The position numbers and the translations under genes are program-made. A stretch of DNA of 35,984 nucleotides from Sterolibacteriaceae bacterium. GTDB taxonomy: Bacteria; Pseudomonadota; Gammaproteobacteria; Burkholderiales; Rhodocyclaceae. The notes under the pieces were generated by a model. It saw only the letters and a list, made by a program, of their open reading frames with translations. It made no database searches and was not told where the DNA came from. The DNA lies in the NCBI GenBank assembly GCA_025360425.1, contig JANYCD010000041.1, positions 1 through 35,984 on the forward strand, written 5' to 3'. Shown one piece after another: positions 25,133 to 33,085 of this stretch (within the stretch, counting starts at the first letter, position 1; every line of letters starts with the position of its first letter).

Positions 25133-26093
25133 TGTTTACGCGGATAGGAAGCGCGACGCCGTTCTTCACCGCGGTAATCTCTGCCAGCACCGACACCGCA
25201 ATTTCCGCCGGCAGCCGGCTGCCGATGTTCAGACCCACCGGACCATGTAACCGCGCGATTTGCGTTTCGCTCAAATCGAATAGCGCCAGCCGTTCGCGGC
25301 GCTTGATCTGACTGCGACTGGAGCCGAGCGCGCCAATGTAGAAGGCGTCGGACTTCAGCGCTTCCAGTAGCAGCATGTCATCCAGCTTGGGATCATGCGA
25401 CAGCGCCACCACCGCCGAGTGCGGATCAGGCTTCCATGCCAGTAGCGCGTCGTCGGGCATTTCGCGCAGCAGCGGAATATCCACCAGCGGCCATGCATCG
25501 GCAGTTTCCTCGCGGGGATCGCAGACCGTGATCGCGTAATCAAGCGCGCGTGCCATCTCGGCCAGATAGCGGCCAATCTGGCCGGCGCCGACGATGAACA
25601 GACGCCAGCGCGGGCCGTACACAGTGGTAATGCGTTCACCGTCAAATATCAGCCCGGCGCCGCGCCGCGCATCCTTCAGCGCAATACGACCCGTCTTCAT
25701 TTCGACGCTGCGGGCAACAAGGCGACCGGCATCCAGTGCGTCGCGCAGTTCTTTCATCAACTGCGCGTCCGGCCTTGATTCAATCAGTACCGTCAGTTGC
25801 CCACCGCAGGGCAGGCCGAAGCGTGCCGCTTCAAGTGCGTCGACACCGTAATCGAGCAGATAGGGCAAGTCGGCCTCAAGGCGGCCCTCGCGCATGCGGT
25901 CGGCCAGATCGTCCTCAATGCAACCGCCGGAAACAGAACCCGCGCAGGCCCCGTCATCGCGCAACGCCAACCATGCGCCCGGTGGTCGCGGCGCTGCGCC
26001 CCATGTCTTCACGACCGTGGCCAGCACCACCCGGCGGCCAGCAGCCAGCCACGCCAGCGTGGTGGCAAGAACTTCCTGATCGGCACCTACCAT
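25122..26093 (-). CDS. xdhC: XdhC/CoxI-family molybdenum cofactor insertion protein
   Basis: A 323-residue chaperone that binds, sulfurates and inserts molybdenum cofactor into xanthine dehydrogenase-type enzymes. The N-terminal XdhC/CoxI domain has VKTWGAAPRPPGAW and GSVSGGCIEDD; the C-terminal Rossmann domain has FIVGAGQIGRYLAEMA and ALGSSRSQIKRRERL. I start at the ATG at 26093 because AGGAG lies 9 bases before it; an in-frame start at 26135 would add 14 residues. No molybdoenzyme gene is in the window. Confidence 0.9.
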   Translation of the reverse strand: MVGADQEVLATTLAWLAAGRRVVLATVVKTWGAAPRPPGAWLALRDDGACAGSVSGGCIEDDLADRMREGRLEADLPYLLDYGVDALEAARFGLPCGGQLTVLIESRPDAQLMKELRDALDAGRLVARSVEMKTGRIALKDARRGAGLIFDGERITTVYGPRWRLFIVGAGQIGRYLAEMARALDYAITVCDPREETADAWPLVDIPLLREMPDDALLAWKPDPHSAVVALSHDPKLDDMLLLEALKSDAFYIGALGSSRSQIKRRERLALFDLSETQIARLHGPVGLNIGSRLPAEIAVSVLAEITAVKNGVALPIRVNSEH

Positions 26094-26214
26094 TGTCTGA
26101 AACTCCTGCGCCCGTGATTGCGATGTATCCCGCAATCATACTTACATCGGTGGCAACAAGCCTACCGCATGCAGGACGCCGGAATATTTCCTGAGCCGCT
26201 TCTTTCCTGCGATC

Positions 26215-27516
26215 TCAGCGTAATTGCATATGATTGCCGCTTAGCGGTGGGATGAGGGATGCAGGACGCGCCAACGGTTTTACCAAAAGCATCTGCACAT
26301 CACCGAGGGCGCGCTCGGCGAAACCTGCTTCGCAGTAGCACAGATAAAACTCCCACATGCTGATGAATTCTTCGGAATAGCCCAGCGTCCTGACTGCGGC
26401 GAGATTGCGGAACAGGTTTTCATTCCAGCGTCGCAAGGTTTTGGCATAGTGGGGGCCGATGTCTTCGAGATGAAACAGTCGCATGTCGGTGGCGCGGGCA
26501 ACGCTGCTGCTCATCGCCGTGATGGAAGGAATACAGCTTCCCGGAAAGATGTGGCGCTGGATGAAATCCACGCCCCGGCGCGCCGACGCATAGCGTTGAT
26601 CGCAGATGGTGATGGCCTGCAGCAACATCAGGCCGTCGGGCTTGAGCAGAGCGCTGCACTGGCCGAAATAACTGTCGTAAAAGTCGTGGCCGACCGCTTC
26701 AATCATCTCGATGGAGACAACCTTGTCGTACTGGCCGCGCAGGTCGCGGTAATCCTCCAGCAACAGCGTGATGCGATCATCCAGCCCTGCCGCCGCAATG
26801 CGCACTTTCGCCAGTTCATATTGCTGGCGTGAAATCGTGGTGGTGGTGACACGACAGCCGTAATGCTTTACCGCGTGCATGGCAAAGCTGCCCCAGCCGG
26901 TGCCAATCTCCAGCACATGATCATCCGGTTTCAAGTCAAGTTTGCGGCAGATGCGGTCGAGCTTGGCGATCGAGGCCTGTTCCAGCGTCATGTCCGCGCG
27001 TTCAAACACTGCGCTGGAATACATCATGGTCGGGTCGAGAAACAACTGGAAGAAATCATTGCCCAGATCGTAATGCGCGGCGATATTGCGACGGCTGCCC
27101 TGGCGGGTGTTGCGCGATATCCAGTGCAATGCTTTTTGCAATGGTGCGGTAAGGCGCGCCAACCCCGTGTCCATGCCGTCGAGCACGTCACGGTTGAGCA
27201 GCAGGATGCGCAGCAGCGTCGTCAGGTCGTCGGTGCGCCAAAACCCTTGCATGTAGGCCTCGCCGGCACCAATCGAGCCGCCGAAAGCGATCTCGCTGTA
27301 AAAGCGCGGATCCAGCACATGCACGGTGGCGTGTAGCGTGCCATCCTTGCGGCGCTGACCAAAGTGTCGGGAACCAATCTCGTCGATGAGCTGAATTCCA
27401 CCGACATGTAGCGCTGCCAGTTGGCGATGCACTGCGTGCTGCGCAAGCTTGTCGAGGAAATAAGGTTTTGGCGTGACGGGGGCAATGCGCTGAATTTCGA
27501 TCTCGTTGGCTTGCAT
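26215..27516 (-). CDS. cfa: cyclopropane-fatty-acyl-phospholipid synthase (last gene of the ECF-linked operon)
   Basis: A 433-residue CFA synthase, transferring a methylene group from SAM to the double bond of membrane acyl chains. Visible are AHYDLGNDFFQLFLDPTMMYS, SAM motif LEIGTGWGSFA, SIEMIEAVGHDFYDSYF with the catalytic-pocket Glu, RHIFPGSCIPS and GPHYAKTLRRW with the pocket Tyr. E. coli Cfa is about 380 residues; this one has a longer N-terminus typical of the version found beside DUF1365. The ATG at 27516 lies one base after the DUF1365 stop. It closes the operon; xdhC begins about 120 bases further. Confidence 0.93.
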   Translation of the reverse strand: MQANEIEIQRIAPVTPKPYFLDKLAQHAVHRQLAALHVGGIQLIDEIGSRHFGQRRKDGTLHATVHVLDPRFYSEIAFGGSIGAGEAYMQGFWRTDDLTTLLRILLLNRDVLDGMDTGLARLTAPLQKALHWISRNTRQGSRRNIAAHYDLGNDFFQLFLDPTMMYSSAVFERADMTLEQASIAKLDRICRKLDLKPDDHVLEIGTGWGSFAMHAVKHYGCRVTTTTISRQQYELAKVRIAAAGLDDRITLLLEDYRDLRGQYDKVVSIEMIEAVGHDFYDSYFGQCSALLKPDGLMLLQAITICDQRYASARRGVDFIQRHIFPGSCIPSITAMSSSVARATDMRLFHLEDIGPHYAKTLRRWNENLFRNLAAVRTLGYSEEFISMWEFYLCYCEAGFAERALGDVQMLLVKPLARPASLIPPLSGNHMQLR

Positions 27517-27517
27517 G

Positions 27518-28291
27518 TCATTTCGTCGCGGGGACGCCTCGTTCGGATGGAGATGGATGTACCTGGAAGGGCACGCGCTTGAGCCACAGGCGCAAAGCCT
27601 CCCAGTAAATGGACACAATCACTTTCGTGGTCATCAGCGGAAACAGGATCAACACCCTGGCCAGTTGCAGACTCGTGATCGGCGCGCGTTCCAGTCGCAT
27701 GGTGGCGTCAAATATTTTTTCGGGCTGCATCAATGCCATGTGGATGGCGAGTTCCGCATCGGGTGGGCCGAAGCGCCAGTCGTAGTCCAGATTCATGGGC
27801 ATGAAAGGCGACACGTGAAAGTCCTTGGCAAAACGATAGCGCTTGTGATTGTGCTGGCCTTCGTTGCGCGATTCATCCAGCACATGACAATGCTGTTCGC
27901 CCCATGGCGTGTTGTTAACCTCGGCAACGATGGTGTCGACGCGCGTGTCGGCGTCGTCGAAGCAGTAATAAAAACTGACCGGATTGAAGCCGTAGCCGAA
28001 ATAGCGCAGGTGCGTCAGCAACCGGATCGGCCCGGCGGGGCGTTGGCCACTGCGTTGTTCGACGAGGTCACGCACCGCCTGATCAAGCGGCACGTCGAAG
28101 GAGCCGAGATGATCGGCACGATTGAACCGCGCCAGCGCGGGTCGTTGCGTCGACCACAGCCACCGGCCGCGAAACACCTCGTCCAGTTCCGCCAGATCCA
28201 GATACATCATGAACAGACGGTAGCGAAAGGCGTGATCGCAGGGCGCAAAGCGCCGATGCCTAACCCACCCGTGATAGATGGCGCTGTGCAT
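27518..28291 (-). CDS. DUF1365 protein
   Basis: A 257-residue DUF1365 protein. The start MHSAIYHGWVRHRR and the following HAFRYRLFMMYLDLAEL, LRYFGYGFNPVSFYYCFD, VNNTPWGEQHCHVL and FHVSPFMPMNLDYDW are the family's conserved blocks, with several conserved His, Tyr and Asn. The biochemical role is unknown; it nearly always sits between a FAD amine-oxidase-like gene and a CFA synthase gene, as here. The start at 28291 overlaps the upstream oxidoreductase by 32 bases. Confidence 0.9.
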   Translation of the reverse strand: MHSAIYHGWVRHRRFAPCDHAFRYRLFMMYLDLAELDEVFRGRWLWSTQRPALARFNRADHLGSFDVPLDQAVRDLVEQRSGQRPAGPIRLLTHLRYFGYGFNPVSFYYCFDDADTRVDTIVAEVNNTPWGEQHCHVLDESRNEGQHNHKRYRFAKDFHVSPFMPMNLDYDWRFGPPDAELAIHMALMQPEKIFDATMRLERAPITSLQLARVLILFPLMTTKVIVSIYWEALRLWLKRVPFQVHPSPSERGVPATK

Positions 28292-29561
28292 TGTCGATAT
28301 CAAAAGCAAGGTGGGAAGAAAAATGTTGTAGCGCGTTGAGCGCACTGACGACACCGTCTTCGTGAAATCCGAAGCGCCAGTAAGCGCCGCAGAAATAGGT
28401 GTGGTTTACGCCATTGATCTCATGCTGGCGCCGCTGCGCCGCGACTCCGGCTGGCGTGTAAAGCGGGTGGTGATAGGTCAGTCGTTTGATGATGCGGCGT
28501 TCGTTGATCTCCCCCGTGCGGTTCAGCGTGACGCAAAAAGTGTGACGCGACTTGAGGTTTTGCAGGATGTTCATGTTGTAGGTCAGCGCCACACGTTGGG
28601 CCAGCCCGGCCTCATCGGCTGCCGCGATGTGATAGTTCCATGCCGCCCACGCCAGAGGCTTGCGCGGCAGCAGCGTGCTGTCGGTGTGCAGCATCACTTC
28701 ATTTTCCTGATAGCGGATCGCGCCCAGCACGTCGCGCTCCAGCGGGCTGGGGTCGCCCAGCAAACGCAGCGCCTGATCGGAATGGCAGGCGAAGAACACC
28801 TGATCGAAATGCTCCGGCGCGGCGTCCTGTGTTTTCACGAAGACGCCATTGCCGACGCGCCGCACTGTTGCGACGGCAGCATTGAGACGAATGCGATGTC
28901 GGAAGGGTGCCACGAGTTTTTCCACATAACGCGCCGAACCGCCACGAATCACCCGCCACTGCGGCCGCTGATCCACCGAGAGCATGCCGTGGTTGTGGAA
29001 GAATCGGACGAAGTAACGCGCCGGAAAATCGAACATCTGCGCCGGGTCAGTAGACCAGATCGCCGCCCCCATCGGGATCAGATAATTCTGAATGAATTGC
29101 CGCGAATAGTGGCCGGCGGCGAGATACTCGCCCAGCGTCATTTCAGGTCCGGTTGACGCAAGCAGGCCTGGCGCTTCGCGATTGAAGCGCAGGATGTCGC
29201 GAATCATGCGATGGAACGACGGCCTCAGGATATTCAGGCGCTGCGCGAACAGCGTATTAAGCGAGGTACCGTTGTATTCGATGCCAGAGCTTTCATTGCG
29301 CACGCTGAAACTCATGGCGCTGGGCTGCGACGCCACGCCCAGCTCGTCAAGCAGTGCGATGAAGTTCGGATAGGTCCAGTCGTTGAAGACGATGAATCCA
29401 GTGTCAATCTGTTGCTGTTCGCCATCCAGTTCGATGTTGTGGGTATGGGTGTGGCCGCCGATGTGGTCCGCCGCTTCAAACACCGTGATCTCATGCTCGC
29501 GATGCAGATGATGGGCGACCACGTTGCCGGCAATGCCGCTGCCGATGATTGCGATTTTCAT
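28260..29561 (-). CDS. FAD-dependent amine-oxidase-like oxidoreductase
   Basis: A 433-residue flavoprotein. The FAD motif GSGIAG (7-12) opens the protein, followed by VFEAADHIGGHTHTH and QIDTGFIVFNDWTYPN. The C-terminal FAD contact is FCGAYWRFGFHEDGV. This is the family found with DUF1365 and CFA synthase in many proteobacteria; related oxidases are implicated in making unusual methylated or furan fatty acids (family knowledge from memory, not shown here). The ATG overlaps the desaturase stop by 4 bases. Confidence 0.9.
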   Translation of the reverse strand: MKIAIIGSGIAGNVVAHHLHREHEITVFEAADHIGGHTHTHNIELDGEQQQIDTGFIVFNDWTYPNFIALLDELGVASQPSAMSFSVRNESSGIEYNGTSLNTLFAQRLNILRPSFHRMIRDILRFNREAPGLLASTGPEMTLGEYLAAGHYSRQFIQNYLIPMGAAIWSTDPAQMFDFPARYFVRFFHNHGMLSVDQRPQWRVIRGGSARYVEKLVAPFRHRIRLNAAVATVRRVGNGVFVKTQDAAPEHFDQVFFACHSDQALRLLGDPSPLERDVLGAIRYQENEVMLHTDSTLLPRKPLAWAAWNYHIAAADEAGLAQRVALTYNMNILQNLKSRHTFCVTLNRTGEINERRIIKRLTYHHPLYTPAGVAAQRRQHEINGVNHTYFCGAYWRFGFHEDGVVSALNALQHFSSHLAFDIDNAQRHLSRVG

Positions 29562-30553
29562 ATGCGCGCTCCTGCACTTGAGGCACGACCGGCATGGATG
29601 CGGTTGGCGCCGAGCACCTTGACCGGAACCAGTTTCAGATCCCGAATCAGGCCGAGCATGGCCATCAGCCGCAAGGCGTAATAGGTCAGATCCAGCTCCC
29701 ACCAGTAAAAGCCCTGGCGCGCCGCGCCTGCATAGTGGTGATGATTGTTGTGCCAGCCTTCGCCCAGCGTCAGCAGTGAAATCCACAGGTTGTTGCGCGA
29801 GGCATCATTTGTTGCATAGCGGCGGCTGCCGTAGCGGTGCGCCAGCGAATTCACGGTGAACGTGGCGTGATAAAGCGCAATGGTCGAAATGCACAAACCC
29901 CACACCAGCAATTGCGGGCCGGAAGTGGCAAGCGCGGGATAGTGTGTGCGAAGCAATTCGCCCAGACCGTAAAGCGCGATGCCCAGCGCAATCGGTACCA
30001 GCGAGTCATAGCGATCGAGAAATCGCAATTCCGGGAAGCGCGCCAGATCAGTGACCCGTTCGATGCGCGGCGCGAAGTTTTCGCGAGCGAGGAACCAGCC
30101 GAGGTGGCTCCACAGAAAGCCATGCTGTTTCGCCGAGTGCGCATCGCGCGGCGTATCGGAATAGGCATGATGGTGACGATGATGCGACGCCCACCATAGC
30201 GGGCCGCGCTGAACTGCACTGGCACCGATCAGCGCGAATACGAACTGCATGGCACGTGAGGTGCGAAAGGCGCGATGCGAAAAATAACGATGATAAAAGG
30301 CGGTCACGGCAAACATGCGCAGCACGTAGAGTCCGACAGCAATGCCGACGGCAGTGACACTGGTGCCGACCATGAAGACAGCGAAACAGCCCAGATGCAG
30401 CGCCGCGAAAGGCAATATGCGCAAAAGGTCGATCTGGTGCGGCGCTGCAACCTCTAGCGCCGTGGCCGGATCGGTCACGGCCGCGTTGTCGAACCAGCGC
30501 GCGATGCTGCGCCATAAGTTGCGGAACGGTTGTTCGCGTTGGTTCATTTCCAT
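29558..30553 (-). CDS. acyl-CoA desaturase (delta-9 type, membrane di-iron)
   Basis: A 331-residue integral membrane desaturase. The three histidine boxes are FYHRYFSH, WASHHRHHHAYSD and GEGWHNNHHHY, the set that binds the di-iron centre in stearoyl-CoA-type desaturases; four hydrophobic helices surround them. It needs O2 and an electron donor, not evident in the operon. The start ATG at 30553 overlaps the lipocalin stop by 10 bases; a second ATG at 30547 gives the more usual ATGA overlap. It would supply the double bond on which a CFA-type methyltransferase acts. Confidence 0.93.
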   Translation of the reverse strand: MEMNQREQPFRNLWRSIARWFDNAAVTDPATALEVAAPHQIDLLRILPFAALHLGCFAVFMVGTSVTAVGIAVGLYVLRMFAVTAFYHRYFSHRAFRTSRAMQFVFALIGASAVQRGPLWWASHHRHHHAYSDTPRDAHSAKQHGFLWSHLGWFLARENFAPRIERVTDLARFPELRFLDRYDSLVPIALGIALYGLGELLRTHYPALATSGPQLLVWGLCISTIALYHATFTVNSLAHRYGSRRYATNDASRNNLWISLLTLGEGWHNNHHHYAGAARQGFYWWELDLTYYALRLMAMLGLIRDLKLVPVKVLGANRIHAGRASSAGARI

Positions 30554-31071
30554 TGTTGAGGCACCTTCTGTATCAGGTTGACGTCGTAACCCTGCGCGCC
30601 GACAAACTGCAGCACGCGCTGGTAATCGGCTTCGGCAATCTGCGGCGTGCGTGCCATGATCCAGACGTAGTCGCGCTGCTCGCGCCCGATCACGGTCAGG
30701 CTGTAGTCGTCGGCCAGCCAGGCGATGCGATAGTCGGCCTTGAACGGCCAGATGAATTGCATGGCCCAAACCGCATTGGTTTGCGTGTCGACGACAAAGC
30801 CGCGTGGCGTATGACGCTTGGTCTCGCCAACAAAACTGCCGGCGCGAAAAGTGAATGTGGTGGCAATACTGCCGTCGCTGTTCAGCGCATACGACTCCAC
30901 CGCGTTGTGCGCGCCTTTCTCGATAAAAGTCGGAATGCTGGCGATCACGTACCAGTCGCCCATGAAGCGCTGCAGGTCGACGTGGGGGGCAGTCGCCAGC
31001 GATGGCAGCGGGTTGCTCTGGCAGGCAGCCAGCATCAGCGCGGCGGTGCAGAGTATGAGATTCGATTTCAT
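30544..31071 (-). CDS. blc: lipocalin family lipoprotein (Blc-like)
   Basis: A 175-residue outer-membrane lipoprotein. The signal peptide ends in the lipobox LAAC (MKSNLILCTAALMLAAC), followed by the lipocalin GDWYVIAS motif, SYALNSDGSIATTF, WPFKADYRIAWLADDY and GREQRDYVWIMARTP. E. coli Blc binds lysophospholipid and fatty acids and is induced in stress. In this operon it could store or move a modified acyl chain across the periplasm. The start at 31071 lies 13 bases after the previous stop. Confidence 0.92.
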   Translation of the reverse strand: MKSNLILCTAALMLAACQSNPLPSLATAPHVDLQRFMGDWYVIASIPTFIEKGAHNAVESYALNSDGSIATTFTFRAGSFVGETKRHTPRGFVVDTQTNAVWAMQFIWPFKADYRIAWLADDYSLTVIGREQRDYVWIMARTPQIAEADYQRVLQFVGAQGYDVNLIQKVPQQWK

Positions 31072-31084
31072 TGTGTTGACGCCT

Positions 31085-31741
31085 TCATTCGAGTTGATAA
31101 CGCAGGCGGCGTCCGCCATCGAGTGGCGATTCGAGGGCCAGCCATTCCTGATTTGCGGAATACCAAAGATCGATCGGATGCTTCGGACCGTCGATGCGGT
31201 AATGCACGGCGGCAACGGCGCTGCCGTGCACCTGGATGTCTTGCGCGCCGAGCTCGGTGACCTTGATGGCTTCGTATTCGCCGGTTTGCGAATTCAGCAG
31301 GCGCGACTGACGCAGAATTTCAGGGTTCCAGTAGGCAAAGCTCATCACGCAGCCCGGATAGCGGGTCCGCGCATGGCCGGTGGCGGACACTCCCATTGCA
31401 TCGCCCTCGGCACGGGCGTCGACTTCCGCCAAGGCACCGCCATCCGTCGTGCCGGCCTTGAGCGAGATCAGGCAGTTGCCATGCCAGTGCTCGGTCGCAT
31501 CATGCGCATAACGATAGACCGTGACAAACAGCAGCTTCACGTTAAAGCGCGCCGTCGTGGTCATCGTATGTTCCGGCCCGCGATCCTCGACCGTGAAGCG
31601 GTGATAGCCGATGGGCTTGTCGTCAAGGTAGACCGAAAAGTTCCAGACACGGGGTTGCGTTTCTGCTGCGCCGGCAAGCAGCGTGCAGCCGGCAAGCAAG
31701 GCGACGGCAAGGCGCAGAAAGATCGCAGGGTGGCCACTCAT
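31085..31741 (-). CDS. secreted DUF6134-like protein
   Basis: A 218-residue protein with an N-terminal signal (FLRLAVALLAGCTLLAGA). It contains LAGC, but the segment after it stays hydrophobic, so both lipoprotein and cleaved forms are possible. The mature part is a beta-rich domain (VWNFSVYLDDKPIGYHRFTV, FNVKLLFVTVYRY, HARTRYPGCVMSFAYWNPEIL). I recall it as DUF6134; function unknown. DKPIGYH resembles the opening of envelope proteins of the DUF3108 type. The start overlaps the DUF1295 stop by 4 bases. Confidence 0.75.
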   Translation of the reverse strand: MSGHPAIFLRLAVALLAGCTLLAGAAETQPRVWNFSVYLDDKPIGYHRFTVEDRGPEHTMTTTARFNVKLLFVTVYRYAHDATEHWHGNCLISLKAGTTDGGALAEVDARAEGDAMGVSATGHARTRYPGCVMSFAYWNPEILRQSRLLNSQTGEYEAIKVTELGAQDIQVHGSAVAAVHYRIDGPKHPIDLWYSANQEWLALESPLDGGRRLRYQLE

Positions 31742-32511
31742 CGCTTCGGCAACCAGGGAAAGAAGGTATTGGTGCGCGCGACGTAATCGCGATAGGCCGG
31801 CCGTCGCTCGACAATGTCTTTTTCGAGCAGCGCCACACCGGATACCTTGAGCAGCTGCAGCGACATCAGCAGTGGCGCCGGCAGCGCCCACCAGCCACCC
31901 GCTGCAACGGCGATCAGGTAGAAGCCCCACCAGATGCAGAACTCGCCGAAATAGTTGGGGTGGCGCGAGTAGCGCCACAGGCCGCTGTCCAACACCATGC
32001 CGCGGCTGTTGCTGCGGCCCTTGAAGCGCGCCAGTTGTGCGTCGGCGATGGTCTCGAAGACGAGGCCCAGCGCGAACAGGGCAAGGCCCAGCGCGTCCAG
32101 CCAACCCGGCGCAGTCGGGCTCGCCAGCGCGGCGAGCAGCGGCAGCGAGACGATCCACGCCAGCACGCCTTGCAACACAAACACGAGGTAGAGGCTCTTC
32201 AAGCCGAAGTACGGTTGGTTACGGGCGCGGATTGCCTGATAGCGCGCATCTTCAGCCTCGCCCCAGTTGCGCCAGGTGATGTAGCCTGTCAGCCGCAGCG
32301 CCCACAGCAGCAGCATTCCCGCTACCCATGCGGTGCGTGGCCCCGTCTCGGGCAGCGCCACGCAATAGGCGGTGGCCGCAGCCAGGCACAGCAGCGACCA
32401 GACGCTGTCGACGATACTGACGTCGCGCTTGAGCAGACTCATCACCCACGTGAGAAAGGCAAGCGCAAGAATCGCGACCAGACCGAACAGACTGGCGTGG
32501 AGGTCAAACAT
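31738..32511 (-). CDS. DUF1295 membrane protein (steroid 5-alpha-reductase/ICMT-like)
   Basis: A 257-residue protein with about six hydrophobic helices. RYSRHPNYFGEFCIWWGFYL and VERRPAYRDYVARTNTFFPW are the C-terminal signature shared with steroid 5-alpha reductases and isoprenylcysteine methyltransferases, where the region binds NADPH or SAM. The substrate is unknown. The start at 32511 (MFDLHASL) overlaps DUF2878 by 8 bases. Confidence 0.88.
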   Translation of the reverse strand: MFDLHASLFGLVAILALAFLTWVMSLLKRDVSIVDSVWSLLCLAAATAYCVALPETGPRTAWVAGMLLLWALRLTGYITWRNWGEAEDARYQAIRARNQPYFGLKSLYLVFVLQGVLAWIVSLPLLAALASPTAPGWLDALGLALFALGLVFETIADAQLARFKGRSNSRGMVLDSGLWRYSRHPNYFGEFCIWWGFYLIAVAAGGWWALPAPLLMSLQLLKVSGVALLEKDIVERRPAYRDYVARTNTFFPWLPKR

Positions 32512-33085
32512 CGATGATCTCCACGCTCGCAACGGGTTGCCGCACGCCATCAAAGCGTTGCGCGAGAAACATCAACAACGGCATGGCGATGGCCCACTCG
32601 ACAGCCATCGCCGCAATTGCCGGCATGGGTTGCAGGAAGGTGACGGCGCCAAGCTTCGCACCGGCCCAGTACGAGAGCGGACCGGCAATCGCGCCGAGCA
32701 CTGCGGCCAGCAACCAGCGCCCGCGCAACCACGACAGCGAAACATTCAGCGTGGTGGCGAACAGGGCCCACAACGCCAAAATCCAGTACGGCGCCAGGCC
32801 GGGAGTGAAGCTTACTGAATGGAATTGCACGAAGCCCGTTGCCAGTAGCAGACTGTCGAGCACCGTGCCGGCCACGACCGCTGCAATGACCAGCTTGAGT
32901 TCTTCAACCGGGCGTGCCGCACAAAACAAATGCAACGCGACGACCAGCGCCGCGATTGTGGTGCCGGCCACAGGAATGTCGTTTGCCGCACCCCAGACAC
33001 AGGCAAACCACCCCAGCTGAAAGATCAGAAAGTTGAACACCAGTTTCGCTCTGCCGGCATTCACGGGTGTGGCTGTCACATTCAT
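32504..33085 (-). CDS. DUF2878 membrane protein
   Basis: A 193-residue protein with about six hydrophobic helices (FNFLIFQLGWFACVWG, AALVVALHLFCAA, APYWILALWALFATTLN, MAVEWAIAMPLLMFLA). LGWFACVWGAA and PYWILALWALFATTLN are typical of DUF2878. No function is known. Its ATG overlaps the methyltransferase stop by 4 bases, and its end overlaps DUF1295, so the two membrane proteins are probably made together. Confidence 0.85.
   Translation of the reverse strand: MNVTATPVNAGRAKLVFNFLIFQLGWFACVWGAANDIPVAGTTIAALVVALHLFCAARPVEELKLVIAAVVAGTVLDSLLLATGFVQFHSVSFTPGLAPYWILALWALFATTLNVSLSWLRGRWLLAAVLGAIAGPLSYWAGAKLGAVTFLQPMPAIAAMAVEWAIAMPLLMFLAQRFDGVRQPVASVEIIDV

Noticed and set aside
29562-29786. 75-codon N-terminal extension of the FAD oxidoreductase
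   Set aside because: It overlaps the desaturase coding sequence; MKIAIIGSGIAG at 29561 is the canonical flavoprotein start.
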